55,157 bases of DNA from Candidatus Eiseniibacteriota bacterium (GCA_029569475.1 JAKQSZ010000037.1:1-55157), one strand, 5' to 3'; shown: positions 8,724-17,494, counted from the first letter of the stretch. Numbers and translations: made by a program. The notes: a model not told the origin generated them from the sequence alone.

Positions 8724-9808
8724 TCAAACCAGCCACCCGCCGGATCCCCAGGCCGGGCGCATCGCTGCCTCCGCTGCGCGGTTACAATCCCGTCGACATC
8801 GTCGCCCTCATCTACCTCGGGATCACGAGCCTCCTGTTGCTGGCGCATCCGGGGCGTCTCCCCTGGTACTACCTGGCCATCCACCTCGCCCTGACCGCCG
8901 GCGTCGCCCTCTTGCGGCTGATCCCCCACCTCGGCCGTTTCCCGCTACAGTTCCTGCGGGAATCGTATCCGCTCTGGATGCTCCCCCTGGCCTACTCCGA
9001 GTTGGACATGCTCAACCGCCTCGCCGCCTCGCGGTACTACGACGATGTCGTCCTCGCGTGGGACCGGGCGATCTTCGGGCTTCACCCGCACCTCCTGCTC
9101 AGCCAGTGGATTCCGATCCCGGCCGTCAGCGAGGTCCTGCACGCCTCGTATCTGATCTACGCGCTGCTCACGCCGATCCTGGGCCTCACCCTGTACTTCC
9201 AAGGCAGGCCGGAGGCGTTTCGCGTTTTCGCCACAACGGTCGGTCTCTGCATGTATGGCGCGTACCTGGTCTTCATCTTCTTCCCGGTGCAGGGGCCCTG
9301 GTACGGGACTTCCGACGCGACCCAGGGGTTCTTCTCCGGCATCGTGGACCAGTACCTGACGCGGGGATCGGCCCGCGGGACAGCCTTTCCATCGTCCCAC
9401 GTGGCGGGCGCGGTCGTGGTCGCGGCAATGGCCCGCTGGTTCTCCCGCCGGCTCTCCTGGTTCATGATCGGGCTGGCGGCCAGCATCTCCATCGCGACGG
9501 TCTACGGAGGCTTCCACTACGCGATCGATGCGGTGGCCGGCCTGGGCTGGGGGCTGGCGATCGCGGCCCTCGGTCCCCGCGTGCATGCCGGATTGCTCCG
9601 GCAGCATCGGTTGCCGCACATCCGCCTGCGGTTCCCGCACCTGCGCATCCGGTCCGGCCAGCTGCGTGTGGTTCCGGATTCCTTGCCCGCTCCGACGCCA
9701 GCCCCCACGCCGGCCGCCGGCGACACGCGCGAAGGACCGGACGAAGCCGGGAGCCCCGGCGGCGCGGACCACCGCCAACGGGCCCAGCACCCGGGCGGCG
9801 TCGGATGA
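8696..9808 (+). CDS. PAP2-superfamily membrane enzyme, Aur1/IPC-synthase-like
   Basis: This is a six-helix-type PAP2 membrane protein. The catalytic blocks visible are GTAFPSSHVAGAVVVAAM (C2, His in PSSH) and YGGFHYAIDAVAG (C3, His and Asp in HYAID). C3 lacks the Ser-Arg that opens the block in ordinary PAP2 phosphatases and reads more like the HYxxD of Aur1-type inositol-phosphorylceramide synthases. In a sphingolipid operon this suggests a head-group transfer onto ceramide, or dephosphorylation of a ceramide phosphate. The GTG start at 8696 overlaps the previous gene by 28 nt; a second in-frame GTG at 8714 is possible. The C-terminal ~55 residues are a Pro/Ala-rich tail. Confidence 0.72.
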   Translation: MVPSESVALVKPATRRIPRPGASLPPLRGYNPVDIVALIYLGITSLLLLAHPGRLPWYYLAIHLALTAGVALLRLIPHLGRFPLQFLRESYPLWMLPLAYSELDMLNRLAASRYYDDVVLAWDRAIFGLHPHLLLSQWIPIPAVSEVLHASYLIYALLTPILGLTLYFQGRPEAFRVFATTVGLCMYGAYLVFIFFPVQGPWYGTSDATQGFFSGIVDQYLTRGSARGTAFPSSHVAGAVVVAAMARWFSRRLSWFMIGLAASISIATVYGGFHYAIDAVAGLGWGLAIAALGPRVHAGLLRQHRLPHIRLRFPHLRIRSGQLRVVPDSLPAPTPAPTPAAGDTREGPDEAGSPGGADHRQRAQHPGGVG

Positions 9809-11067
9809 TTCCCGCTTCGGAGAGCGTCGGGCTCTCGCACCCTGCCCCGGAGCCCGCTCCTCCCTGCCCACCGCCGGACGCCGCCGATTCCCGTGATCCC
9901 CAGGCGGAGTCCGCGCAGGCGCCCGCCGCATGGCACAGGCTCTTCCGCCGGCGCTACCTGGTCATCGGGATCGCCGTCTTCATCGCGGCGACGGCGGCCG
10001 GCCTGGCCATGAGCACCCTGTTCAAGGGCGGCGTTCGTATCTGGCCGACGCTTCGGGCCATGCGCCTCGCCCCGCTCGTCGCGCTGGCCGCGCTGATAGC
10101 GCTGGACTGGGTGGTCGGGGCGCTTCGCCTGTGGATCTTTGCCCGGGCGCTGCGACCGGGCTTCTCCTTCTTCGCCACGTTCCGCGCCAACCTGGCCAAC
10201 ATCTTCCTGGGCGCGATCACTCCCACCCAGAGCGGCGGCGGTCCGGCCCATATCTACATTTTGTGGCGAGCCGGATTGCCGATCGCCGGCGGGACGGCAC
10301 TGAGCGTGATCAACTTCGTGGCGACGCTCCTCGTTCTCTTCGGCGCCGCCGCCGCGGTCGTGATCTGGTCGCCCCACGAGTTCCCCCGGGCCCTGCAGGA
10401 AAGCTTGCGCGTCGCCCTGGCCGTCTGCGGGATCGTGATTGCCCTCCTGATCGCGCTTCTCCTCCTTCCGTCGCGCTTCTTCACCGGGGCCGACGCCGGC
10501 GGCAGGCCTGACTCCGGCGGTGGAGCCGGCGACGCCCTGACCCGGCCGGAGGACTCCAGGACAGGCCCCCACCTCACCTCACAGCGGAGGGCGGCAGAGA
10601 ACGGCGCGGAACCTACGGCGGCGAGGAGCCGGACCGCGAAGCGCCTCGGAGTGAAGCTCCGTCAGGCCGGACAGGCTTGGGGCGGCGCCGTGCGCGGTTG
10701 CAGCCGCGACCATCCCGAGACTTTGTGGCAGGCCGTCCTCCTCACCCTGGTGCTCTACTTCAACAAGTGCCTCATGGGCTACGTGATCGCCGTCGCGATG
10801 GGGATGCACGCGCCTTTCTGGAGCGTCATGGGAGCGCAGATCCTGCTGATCTTCATCTGCTACTTCGCCCCCACCCCGGGCGCTTCCTTCATCGCGGAGA
10901 TCAGCAACAGCTACCTGATGGGCTGGGTGGCCGGGCCCGAAAAGATCGTCTTGTACACCGCGTTCGTTCGCACGTCGGCGGTGTGGCTGGCTGTGATCCT
11001 TGGAGGCATCTTCCTCGCGCGGCAGTTGCGGCGCGATGCCGACCTTTGGTTGTCCAGGCGCGACTAG
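9805..11067 (+). CDS. LPG synthase/AglD-type (UPF0104) integral membrane protein
   Basis: This polytopic membrane protein (420 aa) belongs to the lysylphosphatidylglycerol synthase transmembrane/flippase superfamily. The family hallmark is the re-entrant segment NIFLGAITPTQSGGGPAHIY followed by LPIAGGTALSVINFVATLL, and a later FAPTPGASFIAEIS. The soluble aminoacyl-transferase domain of MprF is absent. The ATG overlaps the TGA of the PAP2 gene (ATGA), so it closes the coupled ceramide operon. A role in moving or anchoring the lipid product is plausible but unproven. A ~60-residue low-complexity loop (around residues 233-290) interrupts the membrane core. Confidence 0.78.
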   Translation: MIPASESVGLSHPAPEPAPPCPPPDAADSRDPQAESAQAPAAWHRLFRRRYLVIGIAVFIAATAAGLAMSTLFKGGVRIWPTLRAMRLAPLVALAALIALDWVVGALRLWIFARALRPGFSFFATFRANLANIFLGAITPTQSGGGPAHIYILWRAGLPIAGGTALSVINFVATLLVLFGAAAAVVIWSPHEFPRALQESLRVALAVCGIVIALLIALLLLPSRFFTGADAGGRPDSGGGAGDALTRPEDSRTGPHLTSQRRAAENGAEPTAARSRTAKRLGVKLRQAGQAWGGAVRGCSRDHPETLWQAVLLTLVLYFNKCLMGYVIAVAMGMHAPFWSVMGAQILLIFICYFAPTPGASFIAEISNSYLMGWVAGPEKIVLYTAFVRTSAVWLAVILGGIFLARQLRRDADLWLSRRD

Positions 11068-11282
11068 CCTCAACCACGGTCTGTCCGACATTCCCCGGCA
11101 AAGGATGTCCCATCAGCGTGGAGATCCCGTGCGCGAGATCCGAGATGCGCGGTCACGGGCGACGAGCCGATGGCCCGCATGCGCGTCGTGCAACCCGGCG
11201 CGGCCTCGCCACGTAGACGAGGACACCGCGTAGACGGGGATCCGGAGGCGGCGTCGTGGCCGACCGGGAGGAGGATGCATCG
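11068..11282. other. Gap of 215 bp between the lipid operon and the MacA-like operon
   Basis: There is no gene here. It probably holds the promoter of the transporter operon, although no convincing -35/-10 pair was found. A GGGAGGAGG at 11266-11274 is the ribosome-binding site for the next gene. Confidence 0.5.
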
Positions 11283-12674
11283 ATGTCCCAACGTTCCAAC
11301 CGGCGCAAGCGCCGTGTCGTGCTCGGTATCGTGTTGCTGCTGGCGGTACTGGGAGCCCTCACGGGACTTCTCTCCCGGCGCAACGGTGGCGACCGCGTGA
11401 ACGTCCAGACGGAGAAGGTCTCGCGCGGCGATGTCGTGGAACTGGTCGCCGCCACCGGGCGTGTCCAACCTCAGACTGAAGTCAAGATCAGCGCAAATGT
11501 CAGCGGGCGCGTCGAGAACGTCGGCGTCATCGAAGGCCAGGAGGTCGAGGTCGGACAGCTCCTGGTGGAGATCGATCCCACCCGCTACCGCGCCCTCGTC
11601 CTCGAAGCGGAAGCCGGCCTGCGCTCCTCGAAAGCTGAAGCCCGTCTGGCGGCGGCGAGCCTGGAGCAGGCCCGGCGAGACTGCGATCGCCTGCGCAGCC
11701 TGCATCAGGAGGGGCTGACGTCCGCGGGCGATCTGGAAAGCGCCGAGACCGATCTGGAGGTGGCCGACGCCCGGCGCGAGGCGGCCGACGAGGCGGTCCA
11801 TCGGGCGGAGGCCTATCTGACCCAGACCCGGGACGATCTGTCGAAGACCACGATCACAGCCCCCAAGGGGGGCATCGTCACCCGGCTGAACGTCGAGGTC
11901 GGCGAGGTCGTTCTCGGCACCGCGCAGAACGCGGGGACCATCCTCATGACGATCGCCGACCTGAACCGCATGGAGGTCCTGGCCGAGATCGATGAGAGCG
12001 AGGTCGTCAAGGTCTCGCTCGGGGACTCCGCCGACATCGAGCTCGACGCCATGGAGCAGCGAGTCTTCTCCGGCATCGTCTCCGAGATCGCCAACTCCGC
12101 CACCACCCGGGGGCGCGGAACGGCCGAGGAGGCGACCCACTTCGAGGTCAAGGTGGCGCTCCTGGGGGACGTGTCGGGCCTGCGCCCCGGGATGACGGCA
12201 ACGCTCGATGTCGCGACCGAGAAACGCCTGGGGGCGCTGCATGTGCCCATCCAGTGCGTGACGTTGCGCTCGCGGACGGAGGATCCGGAGGCGCGCCGGC
12301 TCCCAGCACGGCGGCCTGGACCACGTGAAGCGCGCGCGGACACGCCGGAGGCGCGGGAAGCGACGGAGGTGTCCAGCGCCGCTTCCCGCAGCGGACCCGG
12401 CAACCTGCGTGAGGTGGTCTTCCTGATCCGGGATGGAATCGCCCATGAGATCCCGGTCGAGACCGGCATCTCCAGCCCTACCGCAATCGAGCTCACCGGA
12501 GGATCGGTGGCTGAAGGGGACGAGATTGTGTCGGGCAGCTACCGGGCTCTCGCACGGGATCTGACCGACGGCCATCGCGTCCGAGTCGACAACAGCACGC
12601 TGCGACGGGGCGGTCGCGGCGGCAACCCGGGATCAGGCGAGGCGAACGACCAGGCCGGTTCGGAGACGCGATGA
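11283..12674 (+). CDS. MacA-like periplasmic adaptor (membrane fusion protein)
   Basis: The protein has one N-terminal membrane anchor (RRVVLGIVLLLAVLGALTG), then a lipoyl-like half (GRVQPQTEVKISANVSGRV), an alpha-helical hairpin around residues 110-170, the second lipoyl half (TTITAPKGGIVTRLNVEVG) and the beta-barrel domain (IADLNRMEVLAEIDESEV). This is the HlyD/MacA layout that links an inner-membrane transporter to an outer-membrane channel. The start at 11283 is chosen over 11256 because GGAGG sits 8 nt upstream of it. A low-complexity insertion near residues 333-370 (rich in Arg, Ala, Glu) splits the last domain. The stop overlaps the next gene (ATGA). Confidence 0.85.
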   Translation: MSQRSNRRKRRVVLGIVLLLAVLGALTGLLSRRNGGDRVNVQTEKVSRGDVVELVAATGRVQPQTEVKISANVSGRVENVGVIEGQEVEVGQLLVEIDPTRYRALVLEAEAGLRSSKAEARLAAASLEQARRDCDRLRSLHQEGLTSAGDLESAETDLEVADARREAADEAVHRAEAYLTQTRDDLSKTTITAPKGGIVTRLNVEVGEVVLGTAQNAGTILMTIADLNRMEVLAEIDESEVVKVSLGDSADIELDAMEQRVFSGIVSEIANSATTRGRGTAEEATHFEVKVALLGDVSGLRPGMTATLDVATEKRLGALHVPIQCVTLRSRTEDPEARRLPARRPGPREARADTPEAREATEVSSAASRSGPGNLREVVFLIRDGIAHEIPVETGISSPTAIELTGGSVAEGDEIVSGSYRALARDLTDGHRVRVDNSTLRRGGRGGNPGSGEANDQAGSETR

Positions 12675-14002
12675 ACAGGTACGCCTCTCTCGGCGCTCGC
12701 CTCCGCCTGGCTCGCGAAGAGGCGGCGATCGCCCTCGGCTCGCTGCGGGCCAACCGGCTGCGCGCCGGCCTGACCACTCTCGGCATCATCATCGGGATCG
12801 TGACCGTGGTGCTGATGATCACGCTCATCCAGGGGCTGCAACGCGCGTTCCTCCGCGAGGTGTCGGGTCTCGGCTCGCACACGCTCTATGTGCAGAAGTT
12901 CCCCTGGTCGATGGAGCACAACTTCTTCCAGTATCGCGGCCGCCCCGATCTGACCATGCGCGAGGCGGAGGCTCTCGCCCTGGTGCCCGGCGTGGAGGCG
13001 GTCGTCCCCCACGTGATCACCGCGCGGCCGATCCGCCGCGGCGAACGGGAGGCCCGGCGCGTCGTCATCGTCGGGACGACCGAGCAGCACCCGCGGATTG
13101 CTGACCTGGAGCCGGTCGAAGGGCGTTTCCTCACGGGCAGCGATGTCCGCTATCGCCGGGCCGCCTGCGTCCTGGGGGCCGAGGTGGCGGAGCGGCTGTT
13201 TCCCGACGCCTCGCCGGTCGGCCAGCGAGTCCGCATCGGAGGACAGCCGTTCCGCGTGATCGGGGTTCTGGAGAAGCGCGGCAGCATGTTCGGCGAGAGC
13301 ATGGACAACCAGGCGTTCGTCCCGCTCGGCACCCTTCTGCGGTGTTTCGGCCGCCATCGATCCCTGGACATCGGCGTCAAGGTCATCGCGCCGGAGAGCG
13401 CCGATCATGGTGGGGAATGGGCCCTGGGCGGGGAATCCACGAACTCCCGGGACGGCGCCGGACCTGCCGCCCCTCAGGTCCCCGACCTCGACGAGGTCCG
13501 CGAGGAGGTGATCGGCGCGATGCGGCTGGCGCGCGGTCTTCGCCCCGGGCAGGAGGACAACTTCGCGGTCAACCAGCAAGCCGCCATCACGCAGATGTTC
13601 CGCCGGATCACCGCCGGAGTCTTCGCCGGCGGCATCGGCATCGCCGGGATCGCGCTCCTGGTCGGCGGCATCGGGATCATGAACATCATGATGGTGTCAG
13701 TCGCGGAGCGGACCCGGGAGATCGGGGTGCGCAAGGCGATCGGCGCTCGTCGCTCCAGCATCCTCGGGCAGTTCCTCGTCGAGGCGGTCGTGCTCTGTGT
13801 CATGGGCGGGGCGATCGGGACAGCCCTGGCCGGCGGGATCTCCACCGCCATCGGACACCTGACGCCGTTGCCAATGAGCATGCCCTGGTGGGTCGTCGCC
13901 TTCGCCCTGGGGTTCGCCGGCCTGATCGGGCTCTCCTTTGGCTTCCTGCCGGCCTGGCGTGCGGCACGCGTCAACCCGATCGAAGCGTTGCGGGCCGAGT
14001 GA
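12671..14002 (+). CDS. MacB-like ABC transporter permease (first of two)
   Basis: The layout is FtsX/MacB: an N-terminal helix (LTTLGIIIGIVTVVLMITLI), a large periplasmic MacB_PCD domain (residues ~50-300, including YRRAACVLGAEVAERLFP) and three C-terminal helices beginning FAGGIGIAGIALLVGGIGIM with the ERTREIGVRKAIGARRSSIL coupling loop. Length is 443 aa. No ATP-binding domain is attached, unlike E. coli MacB. The start overlaps the adaptor's stop and the stop overlaps the next permease, so all three are coupled. The pair probably forms a heterodimeric export permease for a peptide, lipoprotein or lipid, with an ATPase encoded elsewhere. Confidence 0.85.
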   Translation: MNRYASLGARLRLAREEAAIALGSLRANRLRAGLTTLGIIIGIVTVVLMITLIQGLQRAFLREVSGLGSHTLYVQKFPWSMEHNFFQYRGRPDLTMREAEALALVPGVEAVVPHVITARPIRRGEREARRVVIVGTTEQHPRIADLEPVEGRFLTGSDVRYRRAACVLGAEVAERLFPDASPVGQRVRIGGQPFRVIGVLEKRGSMFGESMDNQAFVPLGTLLRCFGRHRSLDIGVKVIAPESADHGGEWALGGESTNSRDGAGPAAPQVPDLDEVREEVIGAMRLARGLRPGQEDNFAVNQQAAITQMFRRITAGVFAGGIGIAGIALLVGGIGIMNIMMVSVAERTREIGVRKAIGARRSSILGQFLVEAVVLCVMGGAIGTALAGGISTAIGHLTPLPMSMPWWVVAFALGFAGLIGLSFGFLPAWRAARVNPIEALRAE

Positions 14003-15405
14003 TGACGACGGCCGCGGACAGGTCTCGGCCAGAAGGTGAAGGCCACCGGAGGTCCCCCGCCCCGTCAAGCTTCGTCACGACCATCCCGAGCCGGCGTGCC
14101 CGAAACATCCTCCTCGCCAATTTCCGCATGGCGCTGCAGTCGCTGCGCGTGCACAAGCTCCGTTCCCTCCTGACGCTGCTCGGCGTCATCATCGGCGTCT
14201 CCTCGGTGATCGGCATGATGGCCATCATCCAGGGCATCCAGAACCGCACGGAGAAGGAGATGACGGTCCTGCAGTCGAGCGTCTTTCAGATCCAGAAGTG
14301 GCCAATGATCCAGGTCGACGGGGGCCGCCACGAGCGGGGCTACCGCCGCAACATCCTCCCGGAATACGCGGAGGCCATCCGCGAGCGCTGTACCGCGGTC
14401 AGCCTGGTGGGACCGGAGGTCTGGCAGTTCGGCATCGCCGTCTCCGCCGACGGGCGCTCCACCGAGCCCTGGATGGTCCTGGCGGGCGGATCGCCGGAGT
14501 TCTTTCCCAACAACGGGTACTTCCTGGGAGAAGGGCGAGCCCTGACCTACACGGATCTTGACAACCGGGCCCGGGTGGCCGTGATCGGAGCCCAGGTGGC
14601 GGAGGAGCTCTTCCCCTTCGCCGATCCGCTCGGCCGTGAGATCCGGGTGACGCTCCGCCAGGGCGGGGACGATTTCGAAGGCGACCTCGCCGGGCCGCCG
14701 CTGGGAGAAACAGGCGGATCCTCCACCTATCGATTCACGGTGGTCGGGGTGATCGAGGAGATCGGGGCGAAGTTCGCGGGGCGCAACGAGGACAACCGGG
14801 TGGCCATCCCCCTGACAACCTTTGAGGAGTTATACGGCTCGTACCGGTCCTGCAACATCACCGTGCAAGCCATCTCGCCGGACCTCGTGGACGAGGCGAT
14901 GCGCCAGGTGGAAGAGGTGGTCCGGCAGGAGCGTGGCTTGCGGCCGAATCAGGACAACGATTTCGAGTTCTTCTCGACCCAGATGTCGATCGATTTCTTC
15001 AACAACATGACGCGCAACATCAAGGTCGTGGCCGTGGGCGTCTGCGCCATGGCGCTTCTGGTCGCGGGCATCGGCATCATGAACATCATGCTGGTGGCCG
15101 TTCGGGAGCGTACGCGGGAGATCGGGGTGCGCAAGGCGCTCGGGGCGCGCCGGCGCGACATCATGCACCAGTTCGTCACCGAGGCGGTGCTTCTCTCGGA
15201 GGTGGGCGGCCTCATCGGGGTGGCCGTGGGCGTGGGCCTGGCCTACCTTCTGGCCCGGCTGGTCCCCGCGCTTGACGCCGCGGTGCCGGTCTGGTCGATC
15301 TTCGTCGGGCTCTTCTTCTGCTCTCTGGTCGGGCTGTTCTTCGGCATCTACCCAGCCCATCGGGCGGCGCGGCTGGACGCCATTGTGGCGCTACGGGACG
15401 AATAA
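14002..15405 (+). CDS. MacB-like ABC transporter permease (second of two)
   Basis: Same architecture as its upstream neighbour: N-terminal helix LRSLLTLLGVIIGVSSVIGM, a periplasmic domain of ~280 residues, then three helices starting VVAVGVCAMALLVAGIGIMN and the coupling loop ERTREIGVRKALGARRRDIM. Length is 467 aa from the ATG at 14002, which overlaps the preceding TGA by one base. The two permeases are related but clearly diverged, as expected of a heterodimer produced by an old duplication. No ATPase gene follows; the operon ends in a repeat-filled gap before a convergent gene. Confidence 0.85.
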   Translation: MTTAADRSRPEGEGHRRSPAPSSFVTTIPSRRARNILLANFRMALQSLRVHKLRSLLTLLGVIIGVSSVIGMMAIIQGIQNRTEKEMTVLQSSVFQIQKWPMIQVDGGRHERGYRRNILPEYAEAIRERCTAVSLVGPEVWQFGIAVSADGRSTEPWMVLAGGSPEFFPNNGYFLGEGRALTYTDLDNRARVAVIGAQVAEELFPFADPLGREIRVTLRQGGDDFEGDLAGPPLGETGGSSTYRFTVVGVIEEIGAKFAGRNEDNRVAIPLTTFEELYGSYRSCNITVQAISPDLVDEAMRQVEEVVRQERGLRPNQDNDFEFFSTQMSIDFFNNMTRNIKVVAVGVCAMALLVAGIGIMNIMLVAVRERTREIGVRKALGARRRDIMHQFVTEAVLLSEVGGLIGVAVGVGLAYLLARLVPALDAAVPVWSIFVGLFFCSLVGLFFGIYPAHRAARLDAIVALRDE

Positions 15406-15465
15406 CCGGCTCCGGGCGCCCAACTGGGTTCGATACCCAACTGCGTTCGACACCGGTTGGGTTCG

Positions 15466-15529
15466 ATCCCACCTGGGTGGATCCCACCTGGGTGGATACC
15501 ACCTGGGTTGGAGGCCCCACCTGGGTTGG
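15466..15529. repeat. Palindromic short tandem repeat between convergent genes
   Basis: Four adjoining copies of a 15-18 bp unit built on CCCACCTGGGTTGG / CCCACCTGGGTGG occur here, with looser GTTCGATACCCAACTG-type relatives just before. Each core (CCACC-TG-GGTGG) is self-complementary, so single-stranded copies can pair with themselves or each other. Placed between two converging genes, it may act as a bidirectional transcription end. Confidence 0.8.
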
Positions 15530-15533
15530 GATA

Positions 15534-16601
15534 TCAGCGTTCCCACATGGATCGCGGAATCGGCGCCTTGACCTCGCGGATGCTGGCAGGAAGAACCTGC
15601 TCAACCTCGTCCATCTCGTTCCATGGGTCCTGTCGTGACCGCGCCAGGCGTCGCGCGACCGTTCCCACATGGAGAGACTCGGGGCGCAGATCGGGATCCA
15701 CTTCGTCCCACCGCAGCGGGACCGAGACCGGAGCCCCGGCGCGGGCGCGCGTGGAATAAGGAGCGACCGTTGTAGCCCCACGCGCGTTCCGCAGATAGTC
15801 GATGAAGATCCGTTCCTTGCGGGCCGCCTTGCGGGAGTTCTCGGTGAAGACCTCGGGCGATTCCTCGGTGCACAGACGAGCCACGCCGCGGGCGAACTCA
15901 TGGACTTCGTTCCAGCCATGCTGGGGTTTCACCGGAACGACCAGATGAAGGCCCTTGCCGCCGCTGGTTTTCGGCCAGCACTCCAGTTGGAGTTGACGCA
16001 AGCGGCGCCGCACAAAGTGAGCGGCGTCCACCACCCGATCGAAGGAGACGCCCTCACCCGGATCGAGATCGAACACGATCCGATCGGGGTACTCCAGGTG
16101 ATCTGCCTTTGATCCCCAGGGATGGATCTCCAAAACCCCCATCTGCACGAGCGAGATCAAGCCCGTCAGGCTGTCCACCATGGGATAGAGTCGCGACTCG
16201 CCGCTTTCCTCCTCGATCAGGACTTTCCCGACACTCGGGTGGACGGACTCGCCGACATGCTTCTGATAGAAGCACCCTTTCTCCCGCCCTTCCGGACAAC
16301 GTACCAGCGAAAGCGGCCGGCCGGAGATATGCGGCAGGATCCAGTCCGCCACGGCGGCGTAGTAGTTCGCCAGATCCCTTTTTGTCAGCCCTTGCTCCGA
16401 GTAGAGGAGACGGTCCGGGTTCGTCAATGTCACCCCCGCCACCTCGTCGGTCTCCCGGCGCGACAACGCCGACCGGCTCACGGCCGGGTGCGCGAGGGGA
16501 CCACCGGATTTGCCGAGCGGACCACGCTTGGTGCTCGTTTTGGCGGACTCTCTCCGCCGGGGCAAGGCGCGCGCCGCTTTCGGTTCGGCTTGGCTCGACA
16601 T
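15534..16601 (-). CDS. Stand-alone LigD-type polymerase (primase-polymerase) domain protein
   Basis: The protein (355 aa) matches the polymerase domain of the NHEJ enzyme LigD, which adds nucleotides at double-strand break ends. Catalytic markers are the metal-binding D178-x-D180 in IVFDLDPGEG, the nucleotide-binding TSGGKGLHLVVPV (S213-H219) and the third acidic residue D268 in ERIFIDYLRNARG. The N-terminal ~55 residues are a basic, low-complexity tail, and VTLTNPDRLLY is the usual domain start. No ligase or phosphoesterase domain is fused and no ku gene is near. AAGGAGG lies 9 nt before the ATG, supporting the start. Confidence 0.88.
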   Translation of the reverse strand: MSSQAEPKAARALPRRRESAKTSTKRGPLGKSGGPLAHPAVSRSALSRRETDEVAGVTLTNPDRLLYSEQGLTKRDLANYYAAVADWILPHISGRPLSLVRCPEGREKGCFYQKHVGESVHPSVGKVLIEEESGESRLYPMVDSLTGLISLVQMGVLEIHPWGSKADHLEYPDRIVFDLDPGEGVSFDRVVDAAHFVRRRLRQLQLECWPKTSGGKGLHLVVPVKPQHGWNEVHEFARGVARLCTEESPEVFTENSRKAARKERIFIDYLRNARGATTVAPYSTRARAGAPVSVPLRWDEVDPDLRPESLHVGTVARRLARSRQDPWNEMDEVEQVLPASIREVKAPIPRSMWER

Positions 16602-16762
16602 GGTGGCTGACCTCCTTGTATTCCTCCTCCCTGTCGCAACCTTTCGGTGACGACCGCTCAGAGGGGTCTCCTACTACATATTCCGTACCATGTCTCAGGT
16701 TCCCTATGGCTCGCCCAGGTCCAAAGATCGCCCTGCAACGCTGCATCATGAAGACGGCCGAA

Positions 16763-17494
16763 CTAGAACAAGATGCTCAACCCCAGTTCGAAAGTCGCGG
16801 AGTCGTAGTCCAGATTGCGAATCTCGTCCGCGAGTTCGTCGTCGAGTTCCTTGTCGGGATCGATGAATGCATAGCGGGCTTCGCCATAGACGCCAAATCG
16901 CTCAGCGAGGTGGAGCGCGGCGCCCGCCCCCAGATGCCAGCCGAACGTCCGAACCGTCCGATCCTCGACTCCCAGGCGCGACTCCAGGGCTTCGGAGAAA
17001 TCGTAGATCACGTTGTACCAGGAGGCGCCCGCTAGGGCGAAGGGGCGCAGACGGCCGGTGGGTCCGGGAAGGTAGAACCGGCCACTCAGGGTGATCGGGA
17101 CGCTCTTGGCCTTGACCAGGTCCTCGGCGTCGCCGAAGGCGGCCTGAGATCGATAATCCACTGAGGCATGGAGGCCGAAAAAGTCCACCGGATTGAGATC
17201 CGCGTGCCCTCCGTAGGTGTAGTCCCCCTCCTCGGCATCGGCGGCCCGGGAGAGGCCCGCATGCACCCCGTAGCCCCCCCTTGGCATGGGCACCTGGGCC
17301 GATACCGGCTGTGTCAGGCCGGCCAGGGCGAGGGCCGCCAGGATGCCAAGAGGCGCGAAGATCGACAGGCCCCGCCCGGCCTTCCGGCGGGCTCCGCAAG
17401 CTGGCCAGGACGAACTTCCGTTCGTCCAACTTGATGACCTGCAACGCGCAAGTGGGCCCGAAGTGCCGTTCCAGGATACTGAACGCTCGTTCAT
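16763..17494 (-). CDS. Outer-membrane beta-barrel protein
   Basis: The C-terminal ~190 residues alternate polar and hydrophobic strands and end in a Phe (SATFELGLSILF), the usual signal for outer-membrane barrel insertion. Strand-like runs include RLRPFALAGASWYNVIYD and RFGVYGEARYAFID. A signal peptide is visible (LGILAALALAGLTQPVSAQ) but lies 45 residues in, after a sequence (SSWTNGSSSWPACG) that does not look like protein. The ATG at 17494 has AAAGG 7 nt upstream. A non-ATG start such as CTG at 17368 would give a normal signal peptide. The true start is therefore uncertain; the barrel itself is well supported. Confidence 0.75.
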   Translation of the reverse strand: MNERSVSWNGTSGPLARCRSSSWTNGSSSWPACGARRKAGRGLSIFAPLGILAALALAGLTQPVSAQVPMPRGGYGVHAGLSRAADAEEGDYTYGGHADLNPVDFFGLHASVDYRSQAAFGDAEDLVKAKSVPITLSGRFYLPGPTGRLRPFALAGASWYNVIYDFSEALESRLGVEDRTVRTFGWHLGAGAALHLAERFGVYGEARYAFIDPDKELDDELADEIRNLDYDSATFELGLSILF

